The notes: generated by a model from the letters alone, not told the origin. A stretch of 64,000 bases of DNA from Henricia sp. BOLD:AAB3569 (GCA_037783545.1 JBBELK010001244.1:124001-188000); one strand, 5' to 3'. Counted from the stretch's first letter, positions 44,444-56,546 are shown. Made by a program: numbers and translations.

Positions 44444-47400
44444 CTATTTCTTTGCATAGGATATTTTCATAGCAGCCGTTGGCGTAATCTTGAAGCCTTG
44501 CAGCGCGTCTTTAGCTATCCCTGATTGCGTCTCATTCTCAAACTCAACGAAGGCAATATCGTGTCGACCTGGAACAAGTCGGACCTCTTTGAAGCCTTGG
44601 AATCTGGGAAGGAACGACTCGAAGATTTAATTCATCGCAGTCGACAAGAATGATAGTCTAAAAAGTAACGAGCTTTGCAAAAATCGGTCTAGTTTTTGTG
44701 ACCTCGCAGCAATGCACGCGCCAAATTTCGTGCCACGAAATACGCAGCTCCATTCCTTTGCTATGGAGCTGCATATTTCGTGGCTCAAATTTGGCGCGCA
44801 CATTGGTTTCTTTTTAACCTAACAATCATATAAAATACCTCCCCAAAATACTATCCATGGGAAGAAAACAGGAAATTTGCAATCTCCAATTTGGATGTGG
44901 AAGCAAAAAGGTTGGTGTAATCACTGCACTGCTTTATGGAACGGATAAATTAGTTTTAAAAACACTCTTAAGCAAGGGTAATTTTAGGCCCAAAACTAGG
45001 AAGCAAGAATTTAAGGCAGTACTCACTGTTGGAAGAGCATCTTGAGCATTAGTTCGTTGGTTTCCTCAGGGAGGTTGGTCAGGAAGAGGATGGAGTTGGG
45101 CTGGTCTGGCATCGGCATTGCTACACAGAGGGACAACATACACAATATACTGGTTAGATTGGAATAGCATCTTGTGCATGAGGAGGTTGGTTTCCTCAGG
45201 GAGGTTGGTCAGGAAGAGGATGGAGTTGGGCTGGTCTGGCATCGGCATTGCTACACAGAGGGACAACATACACAATATACTGGTTAGATTGGGATAGCAT
45301 CTTGAGCATGAGGAGGTTGGTTTCCTCAGGGAGGTTGGTCAGGAAGAGGATGGAGTTGGGCTGGTCTGGCATCGCTACACAGAGGGACAACATACACAAT
45401 ATACTGGTTAGATTGGGATAGCATCTTGAGCATGAGGAGGTTTGTTTCCTCAGGGAGGTTGGTCAGGAAGAGGATGGAGTTGGGCTGGTCTGGCATCGGC
45501 ATTGCTACACAGAGGGACAACATACACAATATACTGGTTAGATTGGAATAGCATCTTGAGCATGGGTTCATTGGTTTCCTCAGGGAGGTTGGTCAGGAAG
45601 AGGATGGAGTTGGGCTGGTCTGGCATCGGCATTGCTACACAGAGGGACAACATACACAATATACTGGTTAGATTGGAATAGCATCTTGAGCATGAGTTCA
45701 TTGGTTTCCTCAGGGAGGTTGGTCAGGAAGAGGATGGAGTTGGGCTGGTCTGGCATCGGCATTGCTACACAGAGGGACAACATACACAATATACTGGTTA
45801 GATTGGGATAGCATCTTGAGCATGAGGAGGTTGGTTTCCTCAGGGAGGTTGGTCAGGAAGAGGATGGAGTTGGGCTGGTCTGGCATCGGCATTGCTACAC
45901 AGAGGGACAACATACACAATATACTGGTTAGATTGGGATAGCATCTTGAGCATGAGGAGGTTTGTTTCCTCAGGGAGGTTGGTCAGGAAGAGGATGGAGT
46001 TGGGCTGGTCTGGCATCGGCATTGCTACACAGAGGGACAACATACACAATATACTGGTTAGATTGGAATAGCATCTTGAGCATGAGTTCATTGGTTTCCT
46101 CAGGGAGGTTGGTCAGGAAGAGGATGGAGTTGGGCTGGTCTGGCATCGCTACACAGAGGGACAACATACACAATATACTGGTTAGATTGGGATAGCATCT
46201 TGAGCATGAGTTCATTGGTTTCCTCAGGGAGGTTGGTCAGGAAGAGGATGGAGTTGGGCTGGTCTGGCATCGCTACACAGAGGGACAACATACACAATAT
46301 ACTGGTTAGATTGGGATAGCATCTTGAGCATGGGTTCATTGGTTTCCTCAGGGAGGTTGGTCAGGAAGAGGATGGAGTTGGGCTGGTCTGGCATCGCTAC
46401 ACAGAGGGACAACATACACAATATACTGGTTAGATTGGAAATAATACAAAGTAGGGAGGGGCTTGGTGAGGGGGGTGGGGCTTGGTAAGATGAAAAGGCT
46501 TGGTGAGGGATGGGGCATGGTGAGGGGAGGGGCATGGTGAGGGGAGGGGCATGGTGAGGGGAGGGGCATGGTGAGGGGAGGGGCTTGGCGAGAAGCTTAG
46601 TAATGTACCTGGAGGTTGCTGCATACCCATTGGTGGAGGTTGACCCATCATGGGGTGGGGCATCATAGGAGGCGGGGCTTGGTTCATCGCTGCCGCGGCG
46701 GCTGCTGCGGCTGCCGCTGCCTTCGCCTCAGCCTTCTTCCCCCTCTTAGTTTGAACTGCAACAATCAACAAATCGTTAATACATGACATGTCAACAACCG
46801 AAACATTTTCACATAATTACAGACTGTATTAAAGTCACAGGCTCGTCAGCAATGCGCGTGCGCCAAATTCGTGCCACGAAATACACACCCCATAGCACAG
46901 GCATGGAGCTGCGTATTTCGTGACACAAATTTGGAGCGCACGCATTGCTGACGAGCCTCTGCCTTTAACTAAAACCATTCTGCACTTATTTGGAGTCGAG
47001 CAGCACTGCAGTTTGCTATGCTTTACATGTAGATGGTACTAGCAAAATCTATTTACAACTGGTATTCGGCGTTTCCCATCAAAAGAGGCCTTGACATTAA
47101 CCGAGGCCACCAAGGCCAATAATTAACCAAGGCCACCAAGGCCAATGGCCGTATGCTCTGCTGAGTTGGCCCTGCAGCCTCTTCAAGATATACACTTTCT
47201 GAGGCCAACTTTGCCAGCATGCCCTATCCCAGGTCTTGACATTAACCAAGGCCAATGGCCGTATGCTCTGCTGAGTTGGCCCTGCAGCCTCTTCAAGATA
47301 TACACTTTGAGGCCAACTTTGCCAGCATGCCCTATCCCAGGTCTTGACATTAACCAAGGCCAATGGCCTCATGCTCTGCCGAGTTGGCCATGCTACCCTT

Positions 47401-50400
47401 TAAGATATACACTGTCCGAGGCCAACTTGGCCAGCATGCCCTATCCCAGGTCTTGACATTAACCAAGGTTTTACATCAGTTGGCCTCAGCGACCTTTGAG
47501 TTTCACATAAAATTAAGGTCAAAGTGACCTGCCCTTTTAGCACACTACAACATTTTGAGGAATATTTGAGGTCCCAATTTCTTCTTTGTTTTTATTTCTA
47601 TTAATACAAGGTTCTTGTTAAAAACAAGGTCATCTGCGAAGTGTCAAGGGCGTTTTTTTTTTTTTCCTCAGCCTAAAGCCTAGCGTACATTGACATTACA
47701 ACTGGAAGCAACTAGTGGCAACTGGTGTTTCCGGCACCTAGAAGCAACTCGCGGCAACTGATCAGTTGCTTAAAAAGGTCGATGTACACGCACTTGCAAC
47801 TACTGGCAACTGGAAAAATCCCAGTTGCCGCGAGTTGCTCATATTCTACTTTCTGGCAACTAGTTGTGTACCCAGTTGCGGTCAGTTGCGTCGATGTACG
47901 CGTACTTGCAACTAGTTGCTGCTAGTTGCTCGTGTGCATCTGATCATGTGCGCGCACATCGACAGCAACTGCAAACAACAGTTGCTTCCAGTTGCAAGGT
48001 CAATGCACTCAACGCTTTACCGAGTTGCCGTGTCGATGTGCGCGCTTCAGAAAACCTAAAAAAATCCATGCACGGTTTTTGTGTTGAATGAATGGTAAAA
48101 AAAATTGTATCCCAAATACATGTACCTTTAATTGGCAATTTCTCCCACAATTTTACTCGGGGGAAAAAAAATCAACTTGCTATCAACACAATGACAATGT
48201 CAGTACTCAAAACGTACCTGGTGCTGGCTCCGGTTTCTTTTTCTCCGGCCGTTTTTCTCTCTGGACGAACGTACCCTGCAACTTGGCAATAGCGTCCGAT
48301 TGTGACTTGGCGTATTGAATTCTCTACAATAAAAAACAAGGTGAAATGGATGAGTATACCACCGTGTCTCATAGCTCAGCTGGTAGAGCATCTGCCCGGT
48401 GTGTCAGAGGTCTTGGGGGAAACCTGAGTGAGTATACCACTGTGCCTCATAGCTCAGCTGGTAGAGCATCTGCCCGGTGTGTCAGAGGTCTTGGGGGAAA
48501 CCTGAGGGAGTATACCACTGTGCCTCATAACTCAGCTGGTAGAGCATCTGCCCGGTGTGTCAGAGGTCTTGGGGGAAACCGAGGGAGTATACCACTGTGC
48601 CTCATAGCTCAGCTGGTAGAGCATCTGCCCAGTGTGTCAGAGGTCTTGGGGGAAAACCTGAGGGAGTATACCACTGTGTCTCATAGCTCAGCTGGTAGAG
48701 CATCTGCCTGGTGTGTCAGAGGTCTTGGGGGGAAACCTGAGGGAGTATACCACTGTGCCTCATAGCTCAGGTGGTAGAGCATCTGTCCGGTGTGTCGAAG
48801 GTCTTGGGGGAAACCCGAGGGAGTATACCACTGTGCCTCATAGCTCAGCTGGTAGAGCATCTGCCTGGTGTGTCAAAGGTCTTGGGGGAAACCCGAGGGA
48901 GTATACCACTGTGCCTCATAGCTCAGCTGGTAGAGCATCTGCCCGGTGTGTCAGAGGTCTTGGGGGAAACCGAGGGAGTATACCACTGTGTCTCATAGCT
49001 CAGGTGGTAGAGCATCTGTCCGGTGTGTCAAAGGTCTTGGGGGAAACCTGAGGGAGTATACCACTGTGTCTCATAGCTCAGCTGTTTAAAATCTTTAGTA
49101 AGACACTGGATATAACTGAGTGCATGGACCAAAACCTTAACATACCATAGGTTTCTCATAGAAGGGAAATCCCTGCATGGACCGTAGCGCATTGGTGGCG
49201 CTGTTTATATCCTTGAAGACGACGAACGCCTGACCTCTCATTTTGAGCGTCTTGAGAGCGACAATGTCGAGAATTTGACCAAACTGGGAGAAGATGGCGT
49301 AGAGAGATTTCTTCAACTCTGCAAACAATCGGAGAAAAGTTAATGATTAAAACTCTAATTCAATAAAAACAGTTAGAGCTGAGTTAAAGTATTGATCTGC
49401 AAGTTTTCAGATCTTATAAACTTATAAAATGTGCAAAAATTAAGATACGTATGTGGACAATTTCAACAAAATGTCAATGACATTAGGGATGCAGGCTCGT
49501 CAATGCGCGCGCAAGGAACAAATTCATGTCACGAAATTCAAAGCTCCATACAAATGCATTTAGCGGTGAATTTCGTGGCACAAATTTCGTGTTCCTCGCG
49601 TGCGCATTGACGAACCTGCGTCTTTAACCACGTGAATTTTTACCTCAATTTAAAGGACTTGAAACGCTCTATAAAATGAGGGTTTTTTTTATTGCCAGGG
49701 GTTTCTTTGAACTACTTTAAGGCTAAAAAGTGTTTCTTTTACATAAACTTTAGGACCAGAAAAAATATCTACAGACCATCGCATAGTCAGTCAGCTTTCC
49801 TTTCATACAGTGGATTGTTGTCATTTTGCCTCCAAATTAGAATCACACCCACAAATTTCAAGCTGGTTGTGTCCTGTAGTGGTTTTAGATATTCTCGATT
49901 AGAAAACAAATAAAAAGCACAACTTACATTGCCGTTTTTCAATCAAAAACGTATATTTCCGACACTCTTTCACGAATAAATATCTCCTTACGATGTTGCC
50001 ATGCTGCTATGAGGTTGGCTTGGGCGCGCTCCAGCATTTTCGGAGTCGACTCCGCGTATCCGATTCCAAAAAAGATTCCCAATTCCATTCGAAATCGATT
50101 CCATTTTTCGTATGAAAACATACGTGTACATTGCGATTTCTTATTGTGTCAAGGACAACCCATTCTAATCGATTCCAGTGTGGAGTCGCCCAAGCTAGCG
50201 TAGAATGGAGCCCAAAGCTTAACGTGGTTTTTCTTTTGAACGTACAGTTGGTGTGACTCTACGGAGGCCCAAGGAGAACGTCCGGGAGGCCCATGGTGGC
50301 GCTCTCATGTCACGTGCATTTATACAGCGCGGCACGTAACCGTTTAGTTTCGTTAGACGTTCTCTTTGGGCGTCCGTCAATGCACAACTACACGTTAGTA

Positions 50401-51204
50401 AAAATGATATCTTGATAAGGAGTTGACAACAGATTTCTTCGTCGAAGATTGTCGGAAATAGACGTTTTTGATTCAATAACGGCAATGTAAGTAGTGCTTT
50501 TTATTTGTCTTCTGATCAAGAATATATAAAACCACTACAGGAAACAACTAGCTGGAAATAGTTGGGTGTGATTCTAATTTCGAGGCAAAATGACAACAAT
50601 CCACTGTATGAAAGTGGTACCTTCTGTCCCTACGGGAACCCGTAGGGACAGAATCATTCTGTCTAACCATCGCATTGATGTTGAATTCTCTCTGACACCA
50701 ATTAACTTGTGTCAGAAATGTCACGTTACAATCAAAATCAAACTTAATGAAAACATACCATGGAGGTCGTTCTCTCAAGAATTCTGTGCAATGATTGGTT
50801 TTTCCCAATGAATCTTCTGAACAGTAGAGAAAGCGTACGTTATTTTATCGTTAGATTTTGTGCGGAAAATTTTTCATCGTCGAAATATCAGCGATTAGAC
50901 ACGACGTCATACCGCATTACCATGGAATAACCACAACATGGCGGTTTCATGAACTAACCAGCATATATTGAGAATCCAACACCAATGCGATGGTCGGCGG
51001 CCATTTAAAAAAAAACATTTCAGTCAATTTTACCAGTTTTGATTCAGAAAACGAGGCTAATCATTGCGACCATGTTTTGCTTCCTCTAAAACAACCATGA
51101 CTTCCACTTCTAAATTAAAGATTTTTTCTTTCCAACTTACCATCTTTCTTGACCTTCTCATTCAGATTGTTGATGTAAATCGACGGATTCGGTGGCACAT
51201 TCAT
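44444..51204 (-). CDS. SNRPA: U1A/U2B''-type snRNP RNA-binding protein (6 coding exons)
   Basis: Coding exons on the minus strand: 51204-51141, 49318-49146, 48323-48218, 46755-46609, 45120-45027 and 44603-44444, joining in frame to 247 aa with GT-AG introns. It has two RNA-recognition motifs. RRM1 (residues ~8-90) has RNP2 IYINNL and RNP1 RGQAFVVF, plus [12 protein letters not shown] and RSMQGFPFY. The linker is basic, then poly-Ala (11-12 Ala), then Met/Pro-rich. RRM2 has RNP2 ILFLTNL and RNP1 HDIAFVEF and ends ISYAKK-stop. The family binds U1 snRNA loop II and/or U2 snRNA loop IV in the spliceosome, in the nucleus. Length falls between fly SNF and human U1A; the protein may serve both roles. 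Exon 5 is the 3'-most of eleven tandem copies. A CATTGCAG acceptor 22 bases before the ATG hints at a 5'UTR intron. Confidence 0.93.
44702..44805. mobile_element. TTAA hairpin element, copy 5 (eroded ends)
   Basis: The central palindrome (TACGCAGCTCCATTCCTTTG and mirror) is clear but the TTAA termini are lost. Sits in the last intron of the U1A-like gene, ~100 bases before the last exon. Confidence 0.8.
44812..44985 (-). repeat. Dispersed repeat family A, reverse copy
   Basis: Reads, on the minus strand, as the right two-thirds of the family. Located between the exon 5 donor and the eroded hairpin in the U1A-like gene. Confidence 0.8.
45027..46441 (-). repeat. 11-copy exon-containing tandem array (124/130-bp unit)
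   Basis: On the minus strand each unit holds a pyrimidine-containing 3' splice site (CCCTCTGTGTAG) followed by coding sequence for [19 protein letters not shown]. Acceptors lie just above 45120, 45250, 45374, 45504, 45634, 45764, 45894, 46024, 46148, 46272 and 46396. The six-base length variants come from one or two ATGCCG units. Only the 3'-most copy (exon 5) continues MLKMLFQ into a GTGAGT donor; the other ten continue into CCAATCTAACCA then GTATAT, a weak donor. Confidence 0.95.
46500..46590 (-). repeat. 17-bp CT-rich repeat upstream of the exon array
   Basis: GGGGAGGGGCATGGTGA units (CCCCTCCCC on the transcript strand) between exon 4 and the exon array, giving a strong pyrimidine-rich tract in the pre-mRNA. 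Confidence 0.9.
46829..46968. mobile_element. TTAA hairpin element, copy 6
   Basis: 140 bp, TTAA at both ends, in intron 3 of the U1A-like gene. Confidence 0.9.
47100..47465. repeat. ~115-bp tandem repeat, three copies
   Basis: GGTCTTGACATTAACCAAGG and CCAGCATGCCCTATCCCAG recur three times in intron 3 of the U1A-like gene, preceded by a short AGGCCACCAAGGCCAAT repeat. Confidence 0.9.
47685..48050. mobile_element. GTTGC-rich element, copy 2
   Basis: Shares AAGCCTAGCGTACATTGACA and repeated GGCAACTG motifs with 42560-43010. Ends ~170 bases before exon 3 of the U1A-like gene. Confidence 0.7.
48355..49085 (+). repeat. Tandem array of 78-bp tRNA-like units, about nine copies
   Basis: CATAGCTCAGCTGGTAGAGC recurs every ~78 bases. 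The units keep the tRNA A box but not a B box. The array lies antisense in intron 2 of the U1A-like gene, within 60 bases of exon 2. Confidence 0.9.
49486..49627. mobile_element. TTAA hairpin element, copy 7 (diverged)
   Basis: The arms ATGCAGGCTCGTCAATGCGC and mirror are recognisable but the centre and ends have drifted. Intron 1 of the U1A-like gene. Confidence 0.75.
49628..51140. other. Intron 1 of the U1A-like gene
   Basis: Contains a near-perfect short hairpin at 50622-50653 (TTCTGTCCCTACGGG and mirror). No additional exon recognised. Confidence 0.5.
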
Positions 51205-51404
51205 TTTGCTTAGAACTCAGTAACTGCAATGTAAACAAGGAAACATTCTTAGGCCAATACTGAAATGGACAACTAAACGGTGGAACCAAGTGTTCTTTTC
51301 GGTAAGAGTTGAGAAGTTCATCAGAAATGTTTTCCTACAAAATACATTGAACACGGCTTTCAGTGAATTTATATATTGGAATTGATAGCTTATTCAATTC
51401 TAAG

Positions 51405-52200
51405 ATATACTTCCCACTGACACTTCCGTCGCAAATGTTGCATTTCCGAGATAAATAAATGATAAAATTACTGCATGAAGTAATGTACCCCTAGAACTAT
51501 GGGGGATACTTATCCCCCATAGGTCATGTGGTTTTTTTCCAATATGGCGGCGCCTGAAGTTTAAGATCGGACAGAAACTTTTCTTGCTAGCGCAATAATC
51601 CGCTGCCCAATCGCCACCAAACTCCGTCTGATAGTTCGTGAGACACTCACCTTGCGTGTATCTACGGAATTTCAGTACTATTTGTCCATTAAATTGTCCA
51701 AAAATTATGTTTAAAAATCAACGGGTACATGTGCGATCATCCACATGCGTGGTTCAGGCGCCTGAAACACGCACATGTGGATGGATCGCACATGTACCCG
51801 TTGATTTTGAAACATAATTTTTGGACAATTTAATGGACAAATAGTACTGAAATTCCATAGATACACGCAAGGTGAGTGTCTCAAGAACTATCAGACGGAG
51901 TTTGGTGGCGATTGGGCAGCGGATTATTGCGCTAGCAAGAAAAGTTTCTGTCCGATCTTAAACTTCAGGCGCTGCCATATTGGAAAAAAACCACATGACC
52001 TATGGGGGATAAGTATCCCCCATAGTTCTAGGGGTAGAAGTAATGCACAAAATGACGTTGCGAGCGGTCTGTGCGTAAGCGCGACAACAGAGGGCGCTGC
52101 GCACGCGTATGAATTTTTGAAGAAGAAAACGTGATTTTTCTACAGAAAAGCAACATTTGCGACAAAAGTGCAAGTGGGAAGTATATCTTAAAATTACATT
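51405..52200. mobile_element. Older foldback element carrying a nested insertion
   Basis: The outer arms (ATATACTTCCCACTGACAC on the left, CAAGTGGGAAGTATATCTT on the right) match an element at 58510-58780. The 551-bp element is inserted inside it. Confidence 0.75.
51486..52036. mobile_element. 551-bp foldback transposon with 9-bp target duplication, copy B
   Basis: Same family as 38863-39415, ends TACCCCTAGAACTATGGGGG and mirror. The 9-mer GAAGTAATG lies at 51477-51485 and 52037-52045. Confidence 0.92.
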
Positions 52201-54879
52201 ATCTGTTGATTCCAGGAGGTAATTTTTCAAGTAGGATATTGTTGAAGTTTTTCACTCCTAAAATCAATTCCCTTTAAAATATAAACACATATTGGTGGTT
52301 ATTGAGTCGTCATAAGGAGAATAAGTGGCGACCAGTAAACGGAATTTTTTCCCCATGATCAACTTCTCAATTCTTTCCCATCTTGCTACCTTGCAATGTT
52401 GGTTCGAGTCGAGTTGGCAAACGGTCGAGTTAACCTGCACTCTTTCAAACGGTATAACTTCTCAAAAAATCGGGATTAAAACGTTATTAAAACCATTAAA
52501 TGCTGGAAGTATACACATGCAAAACACGCATTATTTGTATTCCAGGTCTAGAAACACACAACTAGTAATACCACATGAGATGATGATTATCATAAATGCC
52601 AGATTCTGGTGGATTCTTAAAGCAGTTACAAATAATACGTTACCTCTCAAACAGCCAACAAAACGCACGTTACTTTGTCGTTTGTGGAAAACGCGTCTGG
52701 TAGTGCGCCCTCTTGTGTTTGTTAAGGACACTAACAACACAAGAGGGCGCACTACCAGGATAGCAAAGCGAACTCGGCGTTACTCAAACGACGGGTTTGG
52801 ATTTTCAGACTTTGTTCTCAAATATCTTGTTTTGCATATCAAATGCCAGTGATCCTTTTCTTTTGCATTCGACAGTAACAAATTGTCTAAAGTGCCAATG
52901 TGACGTCATCACTGGCTTCTGTAGATCCCGAGAACCCTTATTCATCATTATCGAATTTTACACCAAAAAAACAAATGAAATCAAACACAACCGAAAATAA
53001 TTGTTTTTTTACTTTTTCCATATGTTTCCTATCTAACTCCGAAGAGGGAAAAAATCCTTTGGAATTAGTGGTAGCTTTTTCTTAAGACTTGTAAGAATAA
53101 TTTTATCAGAGCCAAAGCTCAACAAACTTAAAATATTTAAGGAATAAAATCAATTTATTTGACAAAATCCAAACCACAAAATTGACAAATAAAACAAAAA
53201 ATCCCCTTAATCACACAAGATCATGATTGTCTTGCATTTTTATTAAAGTCTGACACAAAAACCCAAATCGGACTAAAACTCAAAACAAAATGAACCATTC
53301 TGTCCAACAGAAAATGCAGTCATAAAATAAGAATTCACCAAAATTAAATCTATCAAGTGCAAAATGTATATTGGTGCTCATTGCGTAGTGTTTCCTAACA
53401 TGTTCAAACTACTTGTATAATGTAATTAATATAATGACAAACAAATTAAAACGTTTCGGGCTATGCTTAGCGCACAAGTTTGCTTAAAGGGCCTGAAATG
53501 CTCAATAACTTTATGCATAGTTTTTGCTGCATATGAAGGATTACTTGTGTAGAAAGACAATACTACTGTTCATTTTGATGCCCCATGAATAAAAAGTGGC
53601 ATTTTTCAACTTTGAAAATTTCTTTACATAAACTCACAGAAAGAGGGCGCTCTTTGGGGCATGTAACTTTAGCAGAAAAGCAAAGAAAAAACATGTGGAA
53701 AAATGCTGCAGTTTCCGGCCTTAGTTTTTCCATGGTTTGCAACTGGCAACATGTAAAACAAACCGAAACCATCATGGGTTACAAAAGTTTCAGCAAGTTG
53801 GAGAAAATTGTGGAAACTTTTGTGCACAGTTGAATGAGATTTTCCTGTGTTTTCCTAAAGTGATATCAACACTTTGCTCATGCATATGTAAATTTAATTA
53901 GCATAACAATCAAAAAATTTGATTTTCACCCCCCAAACACTTTCAAGTATGATTTTTATGATTGTAAGTTAATAGACTAGTTCCATAGCACAGATTTCAT
54001 TGATAAAAATACCATTTCAGGCTCTTTAAGTAGCGTGACGTGACCAGATCACATTTTTGAGCCCCCATTTTTCCCCATGGGTGTTGAGATTTTGATACCA
54101 TACACGTGTCATATTTTTCTCATTACCATTCTGAAATTTTGCACTCTGAATCTGTATATTTCCAGGGATATCCTCAGAAATTCACCAAAGTTTTGTAAAC
54201 TAATTTATCCGTTCCATAAAGCAGTGCAGTGATCACACGAACCAAATTGGAGATTGCAAATTTCCTGTTTTCTTTCCATGGATAGTATTCTGGGGAGGTA
54301 TTATATATGATTGTTAGGTTAGAACGAAATCTATATTTTAGAAAAATCTGGTCACGCTCTGCTTTTAAAACGAAAACGTTTTATGTAATTCGGCCGAATC
54401 AATTTTCAACACTATGGGGAAATTTAGATGTAAATAAACAAGTGTTAGATGGTCTATACTGTACATAAATTACAAAAACCTTAACATAGTGATCCTGTAA
54501 CACTGTACAACTAACTCTATGTTGCATACATGTACTAGTATGTGTAAATATTTGAGTCTTTAAGACCTCATTTTACGGAATTTTGGAAGACATTTTGATG
54601 CATAAATATTTGATGCATAAGTATTCGGAGTTACTCTGACGTTAAATCATTTAAGGTGCAAGTTTTATCTAGAAAAAAGTGTGACATGATTTATTTATTT
54701 TTTAGATGAGACAATATAAATGTACTGTTTCTTCATGTATTATAATACAAAATATGTTGTAAGGATATGGAATATTAGAGACAATTTTAAATAAAATCTT
54801 GAGAAAGTAAAAGTGAGAATAAAAAAGTAACTATCGAAACAAGCAAATTTGGGATGAGAGAAAAATTGTAAGGGCCTTA

Positions 54880-55290
54880 TCGGATTCGAACCAGAGACCT
54901 CTGGCTCACCGGGCAGATGCTCTACCAGCATTGGGAAAAAATGAGGGAGTATACCACTGTGCCTCATAGCTCAGCTGGTAGAACATCTGCCCGGTGTGTC
55001 AGAGGTCTTGGGGAAACCTGATGGAGTATACCACTGTGCCTCATAGCTCAGCTGGTAGAGCATCTGCCTGGTGTGTCAGAGGTTTTAGGGGAAACCTAAT
55101 TTACTAGAGTATACCACTGTGCCTCATAGCTCAGCTGGTAGAGCATCTGACTGGTGTGTCAGAGGTCTTGGGGGGAAACCTAAGGGAGTATACCACTGTG
55201 CCTCATAGCTCAGCTGGTAGAGCATCTGCCTGGTGTGTCAGAGGTCTTGGGGGAACCTGAGGGAGTATACCACTGTGCCTCATAGCTCAG
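54880..55290. repeat. tRNA-like units, third array
   Basis: About four and a half plus-strand 78-bp units follow a minus-strand tRNA-like piece at 54880-54935 (B box GGTTCGAATCC read on minus). The two orientations meet head to head near 54935. Confidence 0.85.
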
Positions 55291-55987
55291 AATCATCGTT
55301 GCTTTTCTATAGAAAATTACATTTGGTTTTGACAAATAAGTCATCTATCACAGAACTGGCGACTGCTTTGGAAACAAAATGGCGGCAGTGAAATGCTCAT
55401 GTCATGTCATAACTCTCTCTATAAAGGAAGTTTACACATGGCCAATAATAATAATCTGGAATTTTGAGTGAATTCAACCATTTTCCCAAAACATTTGAAC
55501 TTTGAAGACATTAAATTATTGAAATGATATGAAGAAATCTAAAAAAGAATCTAAACTGTGAAAAGTGATTTGTTTTTCTTCTAAAAACAAACAATGCTAC
55601 TGCTCTATAGAAATAAAATAATATTAAGTGCAAAAATTAAGATCTTTCAAACCTAGGATTAAGTACACGACTCATAATAAGTTAGGGATATTGTGGGGTG
55701 TACGCAAATATTTATTGAGGGTATGCATTCAGCTTGAATGATTTTGTATATGATTAGACAATTGTATCTGCATGACAGACACCTTGTCACAGGAATAGGT
55801 GAAAACAGTCATTTGACGAAATAAAAACAAATCTAAAATTTAACCACACCAATATCCCTAGCTTATTGTGAGTAGTCTAAGTTTAATAGTTCAGCTGTTT
55901 ACTCGGACAAATTATTGTGCGAGCCAAGTATAAGTACCAAGAAAATTTGATACACACACCACGAAATTTTGAACCAGCTTTCCGACT

Positions 55988-56506
55988 ATAGGGCGTTCAA
56001 GACGCTTACACCGTGTAACAGGGGGTTTATATGTACAACGGGGGAAGATACAAAACGAAGGACACAGGGTTTCGCTTTGAATTCTGGGAACACAGGTCAA
56101 AGGTTGTTGCCGGGCGGGACTTTAAAAACACTGTTATCATTTGACTCATGATGAAAAATGAAGCCGGCTCGACGCAGAATTAGTTGCCCTAAAGTACCGC
56201 AATAAACTTTGTCAATGCCCACAGACATCTACTGATTAAGCAAAATGTATTTAGAGCCCTATTCCCTTTTATTTTGTGTCATAAATCTGTGTTTTTCTTC
56301 GTACTCGAGTCGCGATTCCAAACTGTCCGCCATGTTTTACTGCTCGCGGTTACAAGGTGACGTCATCATACCGAGCCTTACACCAGAGACCCACCCGCAA
56401 GCTCGGGCAGTAGTGGCTGCCACCGGGGCAGACTCGTATATCACATGATGGCTAAAAGAACGCTCCGGTGTAAGTTACACGGTGTAAGCATCTCGAACGC
56501 CCCATA
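55988..56506. mobile_element. 519-bp foldback element
   Basis: TATAGGGCGTTC on the left and GAACGCCCCATATA on the right, with mirrored ACACCGTGTAAC. No frame of interest inside. Confidence 0.65.
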
Positions 56507-56546
56507 TAATCCATTTTGAAGGGCCCAATAACAGGAATTTTAACAC

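Larger units (their letters stand above)
52201..56546. other. Intergenic, repeat-rich
   Basis: Holds a hairpin at 52697-52758 (CTGGTAGTGCGCCCTCTTGT and mirror), a repeat at 53455-54030 related in inverse to 14770-15200, repeat family A at 54045-54350, tRNA-like units at 54880-55290, repeat family B at 55690-55830 and a foldback at 55988-56506 (GGGCGTTCAAGACGCTTACA and near-mirror). The 175-codon frame at 52325 resembles nothing known and overlaps the hairpin. Confidence 0.5.

Noticed and set aside
52325-52852. 175-codon plus-strand frame
   Set aside because: Spans a perfect hairpin element and shows no known motif.
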